In this document: in pieces, positions 1 to 14,622 of the stretch | How positions within the stretch are numbered: the first letter of the stretch is position 1 | Layout of the letters: every line of letters begins with the position of its first letter | NCBI RefSeq assembly: GCF_042242105.1 | Contig: NC_092035.1 | Location: 6,282,977 to 6,346,976, forward strand | Length of the DNA stretch: 64,000 nucleotides | Source: Pempheris klunzingeri | Lineage: Eukaryota > Chordata > Actinopteri > Acropomatiformes > Pempheridae | Direction: 5' to 3' | Translations under genes and position numbers: made by a program | The notes under the pieces: model-generated | The model's database searches: none | What the model saw: the letters and a program-made list of their open reading frames with translations, nothing else | What the model was told of the DNA's origin: nothing

Positions 1-516
1 CTAAAGATGCTGAACAGAAACCTATTTATTGTTTACAAGAACTAGAATTCTCTACCTGCCCAAACTGTGAAGTATTTTTGATATTGATGATGAATGTAAT
101 AAAGATATAATGGGAGTAAGGAGCTGTTGCAGTGGTGTACAATACTTCCAAGTAAACTAATGCACTGTAAAAAAGAGATCATCAGAGCTGGGACAAAGAC
201 CACCTTTGCTTCGTGGAAGAGCATTTCTCCGAATGTTATTGCTGCACCAAAGTCAGCTTCCATAAACTGCTACATTCTGTTGAAAAAAAAAATAGAGAAA
301 TGTTATCGGAGTAAAAGTCCAAAACCCAAAGATATAAAATGTAAACCTGCTCATTTAATCCAGTGCGTCATCCTGGGATCAATAGTGCTGAACAAAGGTT
401 AACCGCTATTGCATGGAGGAAGCTGGACAGGCAGCAGAGGAGGGTGTTTTTTTTCTTTTTAGGGGTTATGGAGGGTAAGAGGCGGTGCGTGGGGGTGTCA
501 GGACGAAAGGTGGATG
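1..516. other. Upstream flank of spp2, no gene seen
   Basis: I see no exon with family similarity in this stretch. Short open frames on both strands have no recognisable domain and no convincing splice sites. The last 100 bases are G-rich and lead into the TATA-like element of spp2, so they probably hold its proximal promoter. Confidence 0.5.
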
Positions 517-524
517 TATTTAAG
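517..524 (+). promoter_or_regulatory. TATA-like box of spp2
   Basis: TATTTAAG lies 47 bases before the predicted start codon of spp2. At the usual 25-30 base spacing, transcription would start near 545 and the 5' UTR would be about 25 bases. A TATA-type promoter fits a liver-type secreted protein gene. The motif is seen; its use is inferred. Confidence 0.45.
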
Positions 525-570
525 GAGGCAGAGGAAGGACTGGGGCACTTTGGTTTTGGTGCTAGTCAAT

Positions 571-2087
571 ATGAGGTCATACGTGCTCCTCTTGGCCCTG
601 CTGCTGTGTCTGGGATGCACAGGTGAGTGCTTCTCTGCACTGTTCGCAAGTAGATACAGTAACCGTCCCCGGCTTTCCTCACATCTTTCTCCTCGCAGGA
701 GTCCCACTGTTCAACTCTGAGCTGGAGGCTATGGCAAACAGGGGGCTTGAAGCATCTCTGGCACAGGTCAACTCGGTGTATGCCGCCAGCCATCTGTACC
801 GGGTGACTCGAGGCTCTGTCACAAGGGTGAGTCCGTCTGCACACACTCCATAAACATAAACAGCACTGCGTCTTATTTGTGGATTATGACATATATAACC
901 TGCACCAGGTTATTCCTGTGGGCCTGAACACCGTTGACCTGATGATGATATTTGGCATCAAAGAAACGGAGTGTGCAAAGTCCTCCGGAAGAGACTCCCA
1001 GACGTGTGCCTTCAGACCTGGCTTCTTTGTGGTGAGACATTTAATGTCATCGGGGATGAAAAAATAACCAGAATCAAATCTTCTGATGGTTTGTTTGGTT
1101 CTCTGTATGCAATCATACAGAGAATATAAAAGCAAAAAGAAAAAAACTGAGGAAATTGTATGTAAAATAGTGTAATAATCCTGTAATCTCATCTCCAAAA
1201 GAATTCCCTCACTGAGGACAAATAAAATAACTTGCTGACTTGTAGACTGCTGTACTGTACAGTCAGTTCTGGGGAGGACATATGCTGACAGAACGATGCA
1301 GCCCACTGTTTGCATTGGCATGAATTTACTAGGACAGAGTGTGTCTGCTCTGCCATGATGCCACAGGGCAGCGACCTGCGATCATAACACAACTAAAACA
1401 GCTGGAACAAATCCTTCTTTATATATTTATGTTACTCACAACCCCCCCTCCTCCTCCCTTCAGCCATCTTTCTCCTGCTCCAGTCGGGTTCGCATGTCGG
1501 CCGCCTCCACCCAGGTGGTGTCTCTCAGATGCGGCAACGACGGGAGCTCCAGCTCAGAGTCCAGTGAGGAGGTGAGGACGCGGGGGGGGAATGGTGGGGG
1601 CAGAATGACAGTGCTGTCATTATTTGTTGTTTTCTAATTTCCCAAGCTCATTTTCTGTTATGGGTCACTGTAAAAAAAAAAAAAAAAAAGAAGCTAGCTT
1701 TCATAGGCTGAATAAAAATGTAAAATTAGATCATTTCAAGTTCAGCAAGAATATAATGAATGTCCTGAAGTATGAAGTGCATGTGAATGATGCAAAGACT
1801 TTGATTCCACAGATGTTTTCAACAGGGAGACACCAGTTCAATATCCCGTACAGAGGTAAACACATAACTAGTGATGGTCCATACAGTACAGTCAGTGACA
1901 CTTTGAATAAAAATGATGCTAAAAATGATAATTACCACCAATGATCTCTTTCAAAACAGCCCCAGCTCATTCTGCACCTCCTCCTCCTCCTCCACCTCCT
2001 GCCCAGCCTGCTCCCGGGGGCTCCCTCCACGGCCAGACAGCAGAAGTGCAGCCCAGGGGAGACACTTTCAGCAACTACCTGGAGTGA
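571..2087 (+). CDS. spp2: Secreted phosphoprotein 24 (SPP24), cystatin-fold
   Basis: Six coding exons, 571-622, 699-826, 909-1031, 1464-1571, 1813-1855 and 1960-2087, join in phase to 193 residues and end at TGA. The start at 571 gives a signal peptide of about 18 residues (MRSYVLLLALLLCLGCTG). A cystatin-like region follows, with four cysteines at about residues 82, 93, 106 and 124, as expected for two disulfides. Next comes an acidic serine cluster (SSSSESSEE, about 129-137), the hallmark phosphorylated stretch of SPP24. In mammals SPP24 is secreted, largely by liver, circulates with fetuin and mineral complexes, and can bind BMP-2. The C-terminal exon carries a run of eight prolines, which I do not recall from mammalian SPP24. 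All introns are GT-AG. The gene is tail to tail with gpr180. Family assignment rests on remembered similarity, exon phases and the serine cluster. Confidence 0.86.
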
Positions 2088-2139
2088 ACGCTCGGCTCAC
2101 TGTGGAAACATTTGGGTGCTGATCAGAAGACAAACTTGA

Positions 2140-2145
2140 ATTAAA
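2140..2145 (+). terminator. Poly(A) signal of spp2
   Basis: ATTAAA lies 53 bases after the spp2 stop codon, and T/G-rich sequence follows within about 30 bases. This would give a very short 3' UTR. Confidence 0.5.
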
Positions 2146-2149
2146 AACA

Positions 2150-2880
2150 AAAGTTACACGTTATGGTTTTTGTGCCTTTTAATCGGATCGATACACAGAG
2201 CTGATCAGTGAGCCACAGAGGGAAAGCAAATTCCAGCTGATGATTCATGACCTTTTGATTTTAATGACTCTACATGGCTGCTAAATGGTGTTATTCTAAG
2301 TGTAAGGCAGGAAAAGACCACTAGAGGGAAGTGTAAGGTTCACTGACCAAACAAACAGAGGCGCTTGAATGCATCACATTAACTGATTAACAGCTACACC
2401 TCATCGACAATCTTCCAAACAAATGAGGACTCAGACAGATAGAGGTCTGGTTTGAACATTTATATTGAGATTTTCAGTTTAAATGCAAGAGGACACATTT
2501 ACTCTATCTGCAATCACTTTTCTTCATTTCACTTGGCCCCACATGTTCACGTCAGCACATCAATAACTTACATACTGTACTGTAGCAAACATCCTGCTGA
2601 GGACGGTGATATGTAACTAGATATTGCAGCATCAGTGCTGTCTGCTGAGCAGCTGACACTACACTGCCCTGCTGCCTTTTGAATTGAAAAAGTATTGAAC
2701 GCCCGAATTAATAAACTGCTATTCTGAATGAAATAGGTTGAACATGAAAAAGGAAGTTAAAAGATGTACAGAATCCATGTAAATTTACCATCTGATGAAT
2801 TATATTTTGAAAAACACAGGGGTTTTATTTTGAAAATCTAACTCAAGCAGAGTTCCTGTGACTTTGTTGTGAGTCAACAC
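2150..2880. other. Intergenic AT-rich DNA, nothing recognised
   Basis: No coding exon or structured repeat is recognised here. Only short GT-rich runs appear near 2885-2935, just beyond the end. Confidence 0.5.
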
Positions 2881-2989
2881 CTGTAGTTGTTTGTGTGTAT
2901 GTGTGTCTGAGTGTGTGTGAGTGAGTGACAGTTCACTGATCACCTCTGTGTCTCTGTGTGGGTCAAAGGTCACTAATCCAGTCTGTCTC

Positions 2990-3495
2990 TCAGCACCGGT
3001 GCCCCCCCCAAGGCTGTGTGCTGAGTCCGCTACTCTACTCCCTCTACACAGCTGACTGCATTGCCGCACACCCCTCAAACAAAATAATTACATTTGCAGA
3101 CGACACAACAGTGGTGGGTCTGATCACTAACAGGGATGAGACCGCCTACAGGGAGGAAGTCTGCAGGCTGACAAACTGGTGATGGACAACAACCTAACAC
3201 TGAACATCAGTCACTCACATGGACTGTCAACAGCGGCTCGACTTCTGGAGGACACTTAAGAAGACCAACCTGTCTGCAGAGCTGCTTAGAGCCTTTTACC
3301 AGTGCTCCATCGAGTCAGTACTCACATCCAGCATCACAGCGTGGTATGGAAACTGCACAGGAAGCAACCGCAGACATCTCCAGAGAGTAATAAAGACAGA
3401 CTCATCAAAGCCCACACCTCCAGACTTAAGCACAGCTTCTTTCCAAAAGCCATCACAGTACTGAACTCAAACCCCACTCACACACATCAGTGAGT
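2990..3495 (+). mobile_element. Non-LTR retrotransposon (L2/CR1-like) reverse transcriptase fragment
   Basis: From about 3000 the frame reads CPPQGCVLSPLLYSLYT and then TFADDTTVVGL, the reverse-transcriptase palm motifs of fish L2/CR1-type LINEs with the catalytic F-A-D-D. A base appears to be missing near 3180, where the consensus Trp-Cys codons become Trp-stop. The frame resumes at about 3219 with the RT thumb region (QQRLDFWRTLKK, LLRAFYQCSIESVL, TAWYGNCTG). Roughly 90-100 residues normally found between these two parts are absent. Both ends are truncated. This is a dead internal fragment of the element. The clade name is from memory and could be a neighbouring LINE clade. Confidence 0.8.
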
Positions 3496-4150
3496 TTCAG
3501 TAGAAATGGAAGTGAACGCACCATTGCATGTTTTAACTCGTGGAGATTAAATGGCCCCTCATGTGTGAACTGACTCTTGGATCAGTTACAGAATTAAAGC
3601 TGAGCTACAGACAAATATTTCACTTTTAGATCTCAAGGTATTTTAAAGAGGTTAAGACAGAGTTGGGATCCATGGTTCTTATGTGTGTAACCGCTTGATC
3701 CCCCCCCAAACAGATACTTCTCAATTACTTCAACTATTAAAGTCACCTACCTCATCTGATAGTGGGAGGCTGCCCGCTCTCTGTGCTGAAAGTCACTGCC
3801 ATCTGTGCCTGCTGCTCTCAGACCTGCTCCAGAAGCCATAGCTGATCTCTGAAAATGAGACAATGAGACAATATGACAATTGTAGCACAAGAGTAAACTC
3901 AAAGAGACGTTCAAGATTGTGACAAATATACTACAATTAGATTACCTTACATGTACTTAATGTTGCCTCTGCTGTAAGAATAACCAACAGAGCCACAGAA
4001 GGCCCACAGAAGTGAACGAACATGGAACACGACCATTACAAGCTTCACAGCTGCAGCAGCAGCCTTACTGTCACTGATATGCAGTGCATCCACCTCATCC
4101 ACTGCTAGTGTTGCTAAGTTAGCGTGTTTAGCAGATGTTTTAATAATACT
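3496..4150. other. Intergenic, no gene seen
   Basis: AT-rich single-copy-looking sequence with no exon-like block on either strand. Confidence 0.45.
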
Positions 4151-4154
4151 TTCC

Positions 4155-4242
4155 AGGAAGTATTACATCACAAACTCTGATTGGCCAGCCTCTCAGACAG
4201 GAAGTATGACATCTCAAACTCTGATTGGTCAGTCTCCCTGTC
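4155..4242. repeat. Two 44-bp tandem copies, each with a CCAAT-box inverse
   Basis: Two adjacent copies begin with GGAAGTAT and contain CAAACTCTGATTGG. They differ at a few positions. Each holds ATTGG, the reverse complement of a CCAAT box. This looks like a local tandem duplication, possibly inside a transposon-derived stretch. No nearby minus-strand gene start would use these boxes. Confidence 0.55.
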
Positions 4243-5177
4243 TCTCTCACACACACACACGAGCAGTTCACATCCACCTCAAGAAAATGTGAAATTGCAA
4301 ATGCAGCTACCGTATAAAAAGCATGGGTTAACTTAAAACATTCTCTGCACACCTTTGAGATCATATATTTACTGTACACAAAATGTATAATCGTGCCATT
4401 TGTGTCACCTATTTGCTATAGAACATCAAAATGATGTTCTAAAGGGATGGTGTCAGCTGTAAGCAGCACATAAATAGAGTTGAAATTGTGATGGTGATGA
4501 AAATCAAGTCAAGACAAAGGTTTTTATTTCTTTATTAAACCAATATCTGACCAATCATGGCAACAAAGACAAAAATTCACATACTTTAGGCACAGCAGCT
4601 TCCCATTTAATGCTGTGCACCATTGTCCCAAATAAAGAAAAACAGGGAGAAAGAAATAAAACGATTGCACATCCACAAAGTACAAAATAAGAAAAGAAAG
4701 ACACATGCTGGTATGAATGGGTAGAAGCATGAACATATCTATGAATATGTGTGTTGTTTTTTGCCACATAAGGTGGATGTTGTGTTCTGCTTTTTGAAAT
4801 GAATTCCATCATTTGGTGTCAAAACACAGAAATGAACACAATCCCAAGTAATCAGTAGTCAAACAAATAAATTAGAGAGAATACTGACAAACTAACAAAA
4901 ACCTTTGGAATAATTCATATCTAGTACAAACAAAACAAGACAAATGAAATGGTCACAACGTTCTGAGACTCCATTGATGTATGTAAATAGAGATGTGATG
5001 GATGTAATGGAAAGAATAATTCAATGAAGTATGTTGCTACTAGATATAAAGCTATTATTCTTCCACCACTCATTGTAAACCAGTCCACTTGACCTACATT
5101 GTACCTTTGAGACTGCTTTTACCATAAATCTGGTAACATTTACATTCATTACTATCACCTGTCCTTGTACACAGTTC
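4243..5177. other. Intergenic, no gene seen
   Basis: AT-rich sequence with several AATAAA-like strings and no exon with family similarity. It runs up to the C1q pseudogene. Confidence 0.45.
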
Positions 5178-5520
5178 TTACATTGGGTACGATAACTATC
5201 CAGAAAATGTGGAGTGGACATATGGAGCAGCATAAAGTCCTGCAGCCTGCTCAGATGGCAGCTGCACATGCACAGAGTCTCCTTGTCGTAACGGGAGTAC
5301 AGCGCTGCCTGATGCCTGATCCAGCCCTTTTTGTATTCATCATGTGTGTACATTACTGGCTCATTGATCTTCATCAGGACCACCCACACATCACCTCCTT
5401 TGCAGTGGACATGGCAAAATAGTAGATCCCTGGTACGCTACAGGTGAAAATGCCAGTTTGTGGATTGTAGTCCTGGTTACTGTTGAGTTTGTCAAAGATG
5501 ACAGGAGGGAAGGGATCTGC
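5178..5520 (-). pseudogene. Collagen VIII-type C1q domain pseudogene
   Basis: Read on the minus strand, three frames together spell a C1q (NC1) domain like those of COL8A1/COL8A2. The first frame gives DPFPPV and [21 protein letters not shown] frame change near 5418 leads to [13 protein letters not shown] and [15 protein letters not shown] second change near 5305 leads to DQASGSAVL and [11 protein letters not shown], then YVHSTFSG. A stop codon sits where the family usually has Tyr, just before a YPM-stop terminus like the COL8 C-terminus (stop at 5178-5180). A few residues are missing after the PFPPV segment compared with COL8A1. No Gly-X-Y collagen repeats are seen upstream, where repeat DNA takes over. 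The copy is therefore 5' truncated, twice frameshifted and non-functional. Other C1q/TNF family members remain possible. Confidence 0.85.
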
Positions 5521-5670
5521 GAGGTGTTGCCACGGTGACAGCGTTTGGCAGAACCTCAAAAGCTTCATAACTTTGTATCATCCACGTCTTGGGAATGTTT
5601 GGACCAAATTTGAGGTGGAGGTGGCTGACCTGCTGAGAGAGACGTCTGAGAATAAAACATGCACTTCCTC

Positions 5671-5689
5671 CCGCCACTAGGTGGCGCTA
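5671..5689. promoter_or_regulatory. CTCF-like core motif, copy 1
   Basis: CCGCCACTAGGTGGCGCTA contains a near-consensus CTCF core (CCAC-TAG-GTGGCGC). It lies in the first unit of the tandem repeat. Occupancy is not known. Confidence 0.4.
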
Positions 5690-5980
5690 AGACTATGGTT
5701 CAAAACTAGCATGTGCATGTCTTCAGAGCCGGACAGTCATCAAACAGTATAAATGTGGTGAAGATAGGACCTTGTAGAGTGGAGTTACTGCACTTTTAAC
5801 GCTCATGGAGAAGGAACATTTTCGATCGAAATTCGACGATTTGATTTCCTTTTGACAAAAACTCACAGTTTTCACTACGGACCAACATCAACGTCTTGAG
5901 GCTTTCCTGACCAACTTTGAAGTGGATCTGGTCAACTGGCTGGTCTTGAGACATCATAGCATAAAGCATAGCATTTCCTG

Positions 5981-5999
5981 TCACCACCAGGTGGCGCTA
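5981..5999. promoter_or_regulatory. CTCF-like core motif, copy 2
   Basis: TCACCACCAGGTGGCGCTA is close to the vertebrate CTCF consensus and sits 310 bases after copy 1 in the same orientation. Occupancy is not known. Confidence 0.45.
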
Positions 6000-6112
6000 T
6001 GACTGTGAAAGAATATTGACATGTAGACTCTTCAGGGCGGGACTCTTATCAAACAACACAACAGTTTGGTGCTGATTGGATCATGTAGAGTCAAGTTATT
6101 AACAACTTCCTG

Positions 6113-7268
6113 TTTCATGGCAAGACACAAAATCCAAGGTTGAGGCCTCGCATGCTGTCAGCTCACACGTCACGTGGAGAGTGAAGAAATAACTCAAAGT
6201 ACAGCCTGATGTGGGAAATACTGGGAGCACACTCTCATCTTTTGGCTCCCATATGCGTTCTTTAGATTTAGCTGTCTAAAAATCTGACTTAGCTGACTCC
6301 TTCAGCCATCAGTCCAACATTTATCCCGTCCCTTCGTCGGTGCATCCACCTCATGAGTCATCATCTCACCACCTCCATCTGTTTATCCGGAGTAACATAC
6401 TGATCTACACATTTATCAGCCTGAATATCACAGAAAGGCTAAAACCTACACTTGAATTGATCCCTGACAATAGTTTATTCTGACTCAATCCCACATGTGG
6501 TCCTGCTGCCAGGAACACACGCGTGTATCAATCTGTGGCAAAAAATAGTCCCCAAAAAAAATGCCCCTCTTAGTCCTGTTTTAGCAGTATTTGCTAAAAA
6601 CTACAGCAACAAAAAAAAAAGAGAACATCTTCGGTGGACTTGGGGCTGAGAGGTCACAAAGTATTCAGACTGACTGCTTTCTTGAAGGGATTGGTCGACG
6701 ATAAGAAAAATATAGAATAAAACCTGCCTTTTCTCACTTAAATCTCTCACAAGCTCTCTCTTTGGCGATTTGATCCAGGTCTAGTTTAGTGACCAGGATC
6801 CGCGTCCTAATATCTACCACCATAGCTAAGCGGTGGTGCAGTGCTTCCCAGTGCTTTGGATTTTCCTTTATAATGAATCTGTGGTTCCATTTTATCCGTA
6901 GGCTCCTGCTACTTTTGGCCTGCTGCACCATGTCATGCATCAAGTCCCATCCCTGCACTTATTGTTACTTAATTACTACAGTTAAAATATGTCCTCCTGC
7001 TCTGTTATGTTGATTCCAGTCAAAAATCATTTCAACTAGAGGTAGGTTGTTGCTGTAAATATCTTCCTCTGGTCATTCAGTGAACCGTGCCAAAGCTCCC
7101 TGGTGACTGTCTTACTAGTGGTCATTGCTCCTCTACCAGGAACCAGTCACAGCAAAGGCTCCAGCAATATTACAGCACTCATGGGGTCACCGTCCTCGGG
7201 GAGGTGAAGCCTCAGCACCTTCCCCCTCGCTCACAGCGATCAGGCGAGGCGTGCGACGGCGGGTGAGC
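6113..7268. other. Probable gpr180 3' UTR plus intergenic DNA
   Basis: No exon is recognised. On the minus strand an AATAAA (TTTATT on the plus strand at 6474-6479) lies about 790 bases after the gpr180 stop and could end that transcript. A 74-codon minus frame at 6734-6958 has no recognisable domain. Confidence 0.4.
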
Positions 7269-10759
<3,491 letters not shown>

Positions 10760-11397
10760 TTTCCCCCCGCAAAATGCAGTTTAACGTTATCGCCAAATAG
10801 ATGTTAGCTAACCGATTCAATGAGCCACGAAGCCAGAAGTAAATCTTCGTCAAGCTATCCAAAGTTACCCAGGCTGACACAGGAAGTGAGGTGCTTCGGC
10901 CCTCAAATGAAAGATTTATATGTTTAATTTTGGGGGAATAATAACATTAAAAATAAGACTTGACCGAAACATATATATACACCGTCGAGTAATACCTATT
11001 ATCTGGAATAGCAAATGCATTTAAATTAAATTCACTAACCAACATTTTATTGTTAAAATACCTTACGGATGTTACGTATTTATTGTAGCTCGCTTGACGT
11101 TTGCCGAGTCGGCACCGTTGAGTTTGATTGATATGTGATTTTAGCCAATCAATCAGCAGACATCCTATGCCGTCATATGCAATAACCAATCAGAGGATAG
11201 AATCCAGTCCCAACATGACAAAACGACCCGCCTCCTTTCAACGTGTCAACAGTACCGTAAAACAGCCGCCGACTGTCGCAAACTCCCTAATAAACAGAGA
11301 ACTTCTCAGCTAACAGTTAGCCATCAGGCTCGATCACGGGAATAAACGTGATTAAAGATGTCGCTATAATGTCTAATGTGAAGCAGCAGATCGCAGG
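10760..11397. promoter_or_regulatory. Bidirectional promoter of gpr180 and tgds
   Basis: The two start codons are 638 bp apart and point away from each other. Two CCAAT boxes on the plus strand, at 11145-11149 and 11186-11190, are spaced 41 bp in AGCCAATCA and AACCAATCAG contexts typical of NF-Y. No TATA box is evident at either end. Head-to-head GPR180-TGDS order is also found in mammals, so a shared promoter is likely old. Transcription start sites cannot be placed from sequence alone. Confidence 0.7.
11145..11190 (+). promoter_or_regulatory. Paired CCAAT boxes (NF-Y type)
   Basis: Two forward CCAAT pentamers with good flanks lie about 210-250 bases before the tgds start codon. Their first bases are 41 bp apart, close to four helical turns, so both would face the same side of the DNA. 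Confidence 0.55.
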
Positions 11398-11846
11398 ATG
11401 GACTTTAACAGGACTGTCCTGGTGACTGGGGGCTCTGGATTCATGTGAGATCACGTCGTGGATTCTGACCGATGACTATAAAATACAATGTTATTTACGT
11501 TTTTAATTAACTGTATTACAAGCTATTGTATTTCACATGCTTGTTATATGTAGGTGTTTGTGATGCAGCAGTTGATCTGTGATTTTTAAATACAGTATCA
11601 CGACTTTGTACTTACCTACAGTACTTCAGCACATTACTTTGTAGTAATTATTAGTTTATTATCATTAGCAAAGCAGCCAGCATCTATAACTGATAAGTAA
11701 ATGTACATTTCCACACAATGAAAAGCCCCAAAAATACATACTGCATATATGTATATATGCAGATTTGTTTCCCAGAATGCTCTTTAAAAAGTGAGAAAAA
11801 CTACAAAAAACTACAAGTCCTGCTGCACTTACTGCAGAAGAAGAAT

Positions 11847-11904
<58 letters not shown>

Positions 11905-14306
11905 CATGGCTAATGGCTTTTTATGGGATCATACAGTTTACACACCTGTGTGTTGCATGCACATTGAAATTGATGCAGTCATTAGAGGCAGCGTTACTTC
12001 CCCCACATCTCTGTGTCTCTAGTGGCTCCCATCTTGTGCTGTCACTGGTCTACAGACACCCTGACTGGAGAATTATTAACCTGGACAACGTAAGTCTTCT
12101 CTCCCATACTGACTAATTTCCCAGCAAATACACAATTCTGTCTGAGCTGCACTGATTTTTTACGTGTCGCATCTCTGATTGTCTGATCTCTTGCAGTTGG
12201 ATTACTGCTGCAGCCCCAAGAGTCTGGAGAAAGTCGAAGACAGAGCAAATTACACTTTTATCAGGGTGAGTTAAATACCAATAAGTAAATCAGAAAGATA
12301 AAACCTCTTTCCTTCATTATAAATATCATTAATATTTCTCTTTTCCACAGGGGGATGTGTGTAACTCCCGGCTCGTAAATCACATTTTCAACACAGAAAA
12401 TGTCGACGTGATCTTTCATCTGGCGGCCAAAACCCACGTTGGTGAGCTGCACTCCCAGCACACGCCCGGCTGATTTTACTGTCTTGGTGTTCTGCCGCTG
12501 GTATTAGAGTGTCTTTTCTCTCCCCCTCGCTCAGAAGCATCGTTTGAAACCCCGTCTGCTTTCCAGCGCGTCAACATCGACGGAACCAGAGTGTTGCTGG
12601 GAGCCGCCCATCGGGCCCCGCACCGGCCACGGCGTTTCATCTACGTCAGCACAGATGAGGTGTACGGAGCCGGTCTGGATCAAGTCAGTGAACACACATA
12701 GATTAGTGCATTAATGGGTTTTTGGCTCATTCACTGACTTGGTGGATTTGTTCCCTGCAGGTGTTCGATGAGAGCAGTCCGTTGAGGCCCTCCAACCCTT
12801 ATTCTGCCACTAAAGCGACTGCAGAGTACCTGGTCAGATCCTACTGGGACAAATATAAGGTACACACCACACACAGGCGGGATAGTAGCTTCTAAATGCC
12901 AAACATTCTCTAGTTTTACCTTTTAAATTGTGAGAATTTGCTGCTTTCTAACTTTCTATCTTCTATTTTTGACTGTTGTTTGGACAAAATATTTCATGAC
13001 ATTAACTTAGTATTTCAGAAAATTAAAAAAAAATTGAGACATTTTTCAGACCAAACAATGAAGAAATAAAAAAAAAAACTCATCTAACAATGAAAAGAAT
13101 CGTTGTATATCTGGTTTTTAATTTAGTATATTTTGAGCAGGGCTTGTTCATGCAGGTTTAAACCACATGACACTCATTTGCGTTAGTAGATACAGACTGG
13201 GAATAAACTTTAATTTACTGCGTTTGGTTAATTTTGCTCACTTTAAATTGACCTCAGATCTCTTTTGTTCTTCCTATGTTAAACGCCGCTCTGTGCGTCT
13301 GCCAGTTTCCCATCATCATTACCAGGAGCAACAACATCTACGGGCCCAGGCAGTACACTGAGAAGGTACAGCACCCTGTTACCGCCTGCTTGTTTAAGTG
13401 CGAGTGAACATAAACTGATTTGCACCACATGGTTTCCTAGTTTAAAAGAGGTTGGACCGGCGTAACTATAACTAAACCAGCGATCTCCTCCATCTTTCAG
13501 GTCATCCCGAGATTCCTCACACTCTTGCGAATGGACATGAAATGGTTTGTTTGAGAAACCTTCAGCTTCAGCATTTGTTAGACGTAAGCACTTTGAGAGA
13601 ACTTAACTCTAACCTCTGCCGCAGCACCATCCAGGGAACCCTCCCTAAATCCCGTCATTTCCTGTTCGTCGATGACGCCGTCGATGCCTTCCTGCTGGTT
13701 CTGGAGAAAGGGATTGTGGGAGAAGTGTACAACGTGGGAACGAGTTGTGAGATTCCCATCGTGCAACTGGCTAGGGAGCTTGTAAAGATGGTGAGTTTGT
13801 GAACTGCTCGTCAAAACACATAGCAGAAATCAGCATGTGTTCAGATGTAGCGCTTATTAAAACTGTGTGTGCTTTAGGTGAAGAACGTGCCAGACTCTGA
13901 GGTAAATGATTGGCTGGAATTTGTGCCTGACAGGTGAGAGAGACGTCTAAATATACTCATGCTTCCTCCTCTGTTCATGCACATTTACAAACACAAAGCA
14001 TCGACCTTTGACCTCCGCTCTACAGGCCGCGTGTGGACCTGCGCTACCCCATCAAATGTGAGAAGCTGCAGCAGCTGGGCTGGAGAGCCGAGGTGTCCTG
14101 GGCTGAAGGAATCAGACAGACTGGTACAATAACTCAGACACATTGGAACCTGGATTTCTGACTATAATGTGTGTTATTAACTCCCATCTTTTTGTGTGCC
14201 TGTGTGTCTTTTAGTCAAATGGTACCAAGACAACCCAGACTTCTGGTCGGACTCGAGCGAGGATGAAGGACACGTCCGAGGAAGGCTTGAAAAAGCCTCC
14301 AGCTAA
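11398..14306 (+). CDS. tgds: TDP-glucose 4,6-dehydratase
   Basis: Twelve coding exons join in phase to 345 residues (human 350): 11398-11444, 12023-12089, 12197-12265, 12351-12441, 12535-12683, 12761-12859, 13306-13365, 13501-13544, 13625-13790, 13878-13933, 14026-14123 and 14215-14306. The start is the first ATG after an in-frame stop at 11374. This is an extended short-chain dehydrogenase with a Rossmann fold. The NAD-binding glycine motif is G11-x-x-G14-x-x-G17, split by intron 1. The dehydratase catalytic triplet TDE is at 131-133 (YVSTDEVYG), and Y155-x-x-x-K159 lies in NPYSATK. Later landmarks are SNNIYGP, FLFVDDAVDAFL and VYNVGTS. It is the vertebrate homologue of bacterial RmlB; its physiological substrate in animals is not settled. 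No disabling change is seen. Confidence 0.97.
11848..11901. repeat. (CA)n microsatellite in tgds intron 1
   Basis: An uninterrupted CA run of about 27 units, more than 100 bases before exon 2 of tgds. Confidence 0.97.
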
Positions 14307-14616
14307 TAAATGGGCTAAGCTGTGCCCTGCTGCTCGTCTGACAGGACGCACGGTGAACTGGGACACCTGCTCTGTACATTAGTTTTATGTGCAGCAAGGC
14401 AGCCTTTCTTCAACCAAAGCAAAGTTGCATCTGGAAATTAATGCACTTTATTTTTTATTAATTACTGATGCAGCTGATGTTGCATCAGTCTATGTTTTGT
14501 TGTTTTAGATGCTTAAGCTTCAAACACCTCTACAAGTCTGTAGAAACAACTTTACATTCCAAATTTGTAGCATTATCATTAAAGATACTTATATTGTGTT
14601 GTCATAGCAGCCTTAT

Positions 14617-14622
14617 AATAAA
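14617..14622 (+). terminator. Poly(A) signal of tgds
   Basis: AATAAA lies 311 bases after the stop codon. An earlier AATAAA at about 14305-14310 overlaps the stop codon and is too close to be likely. Confidence 0.5.

Larger units (their letters stand above)
5565..6112. repeat. Two diverged tandem repeat units of about 310 bp
   Basis: Blocks around 5580-5640, 5665-5695 and 5715-5800 recur in the same order about 305-310 bases later, near 5885-5945, 5975-6005 and 6018-6110. Shared landmarks are CCAA.TTTGA.GTGGA, A.TAGGTGGCGCTA or ACCAGGTGGCGCTA, and TTGTAGAGT or ATGTAGAGT. This is a tandem pair from a dispersed fish repeat. It starts close to where the C1q pseudogene loses similarity, so the repeat may have replaced or displaced the pseudogene's 5' part. 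Confidence 0.7.
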
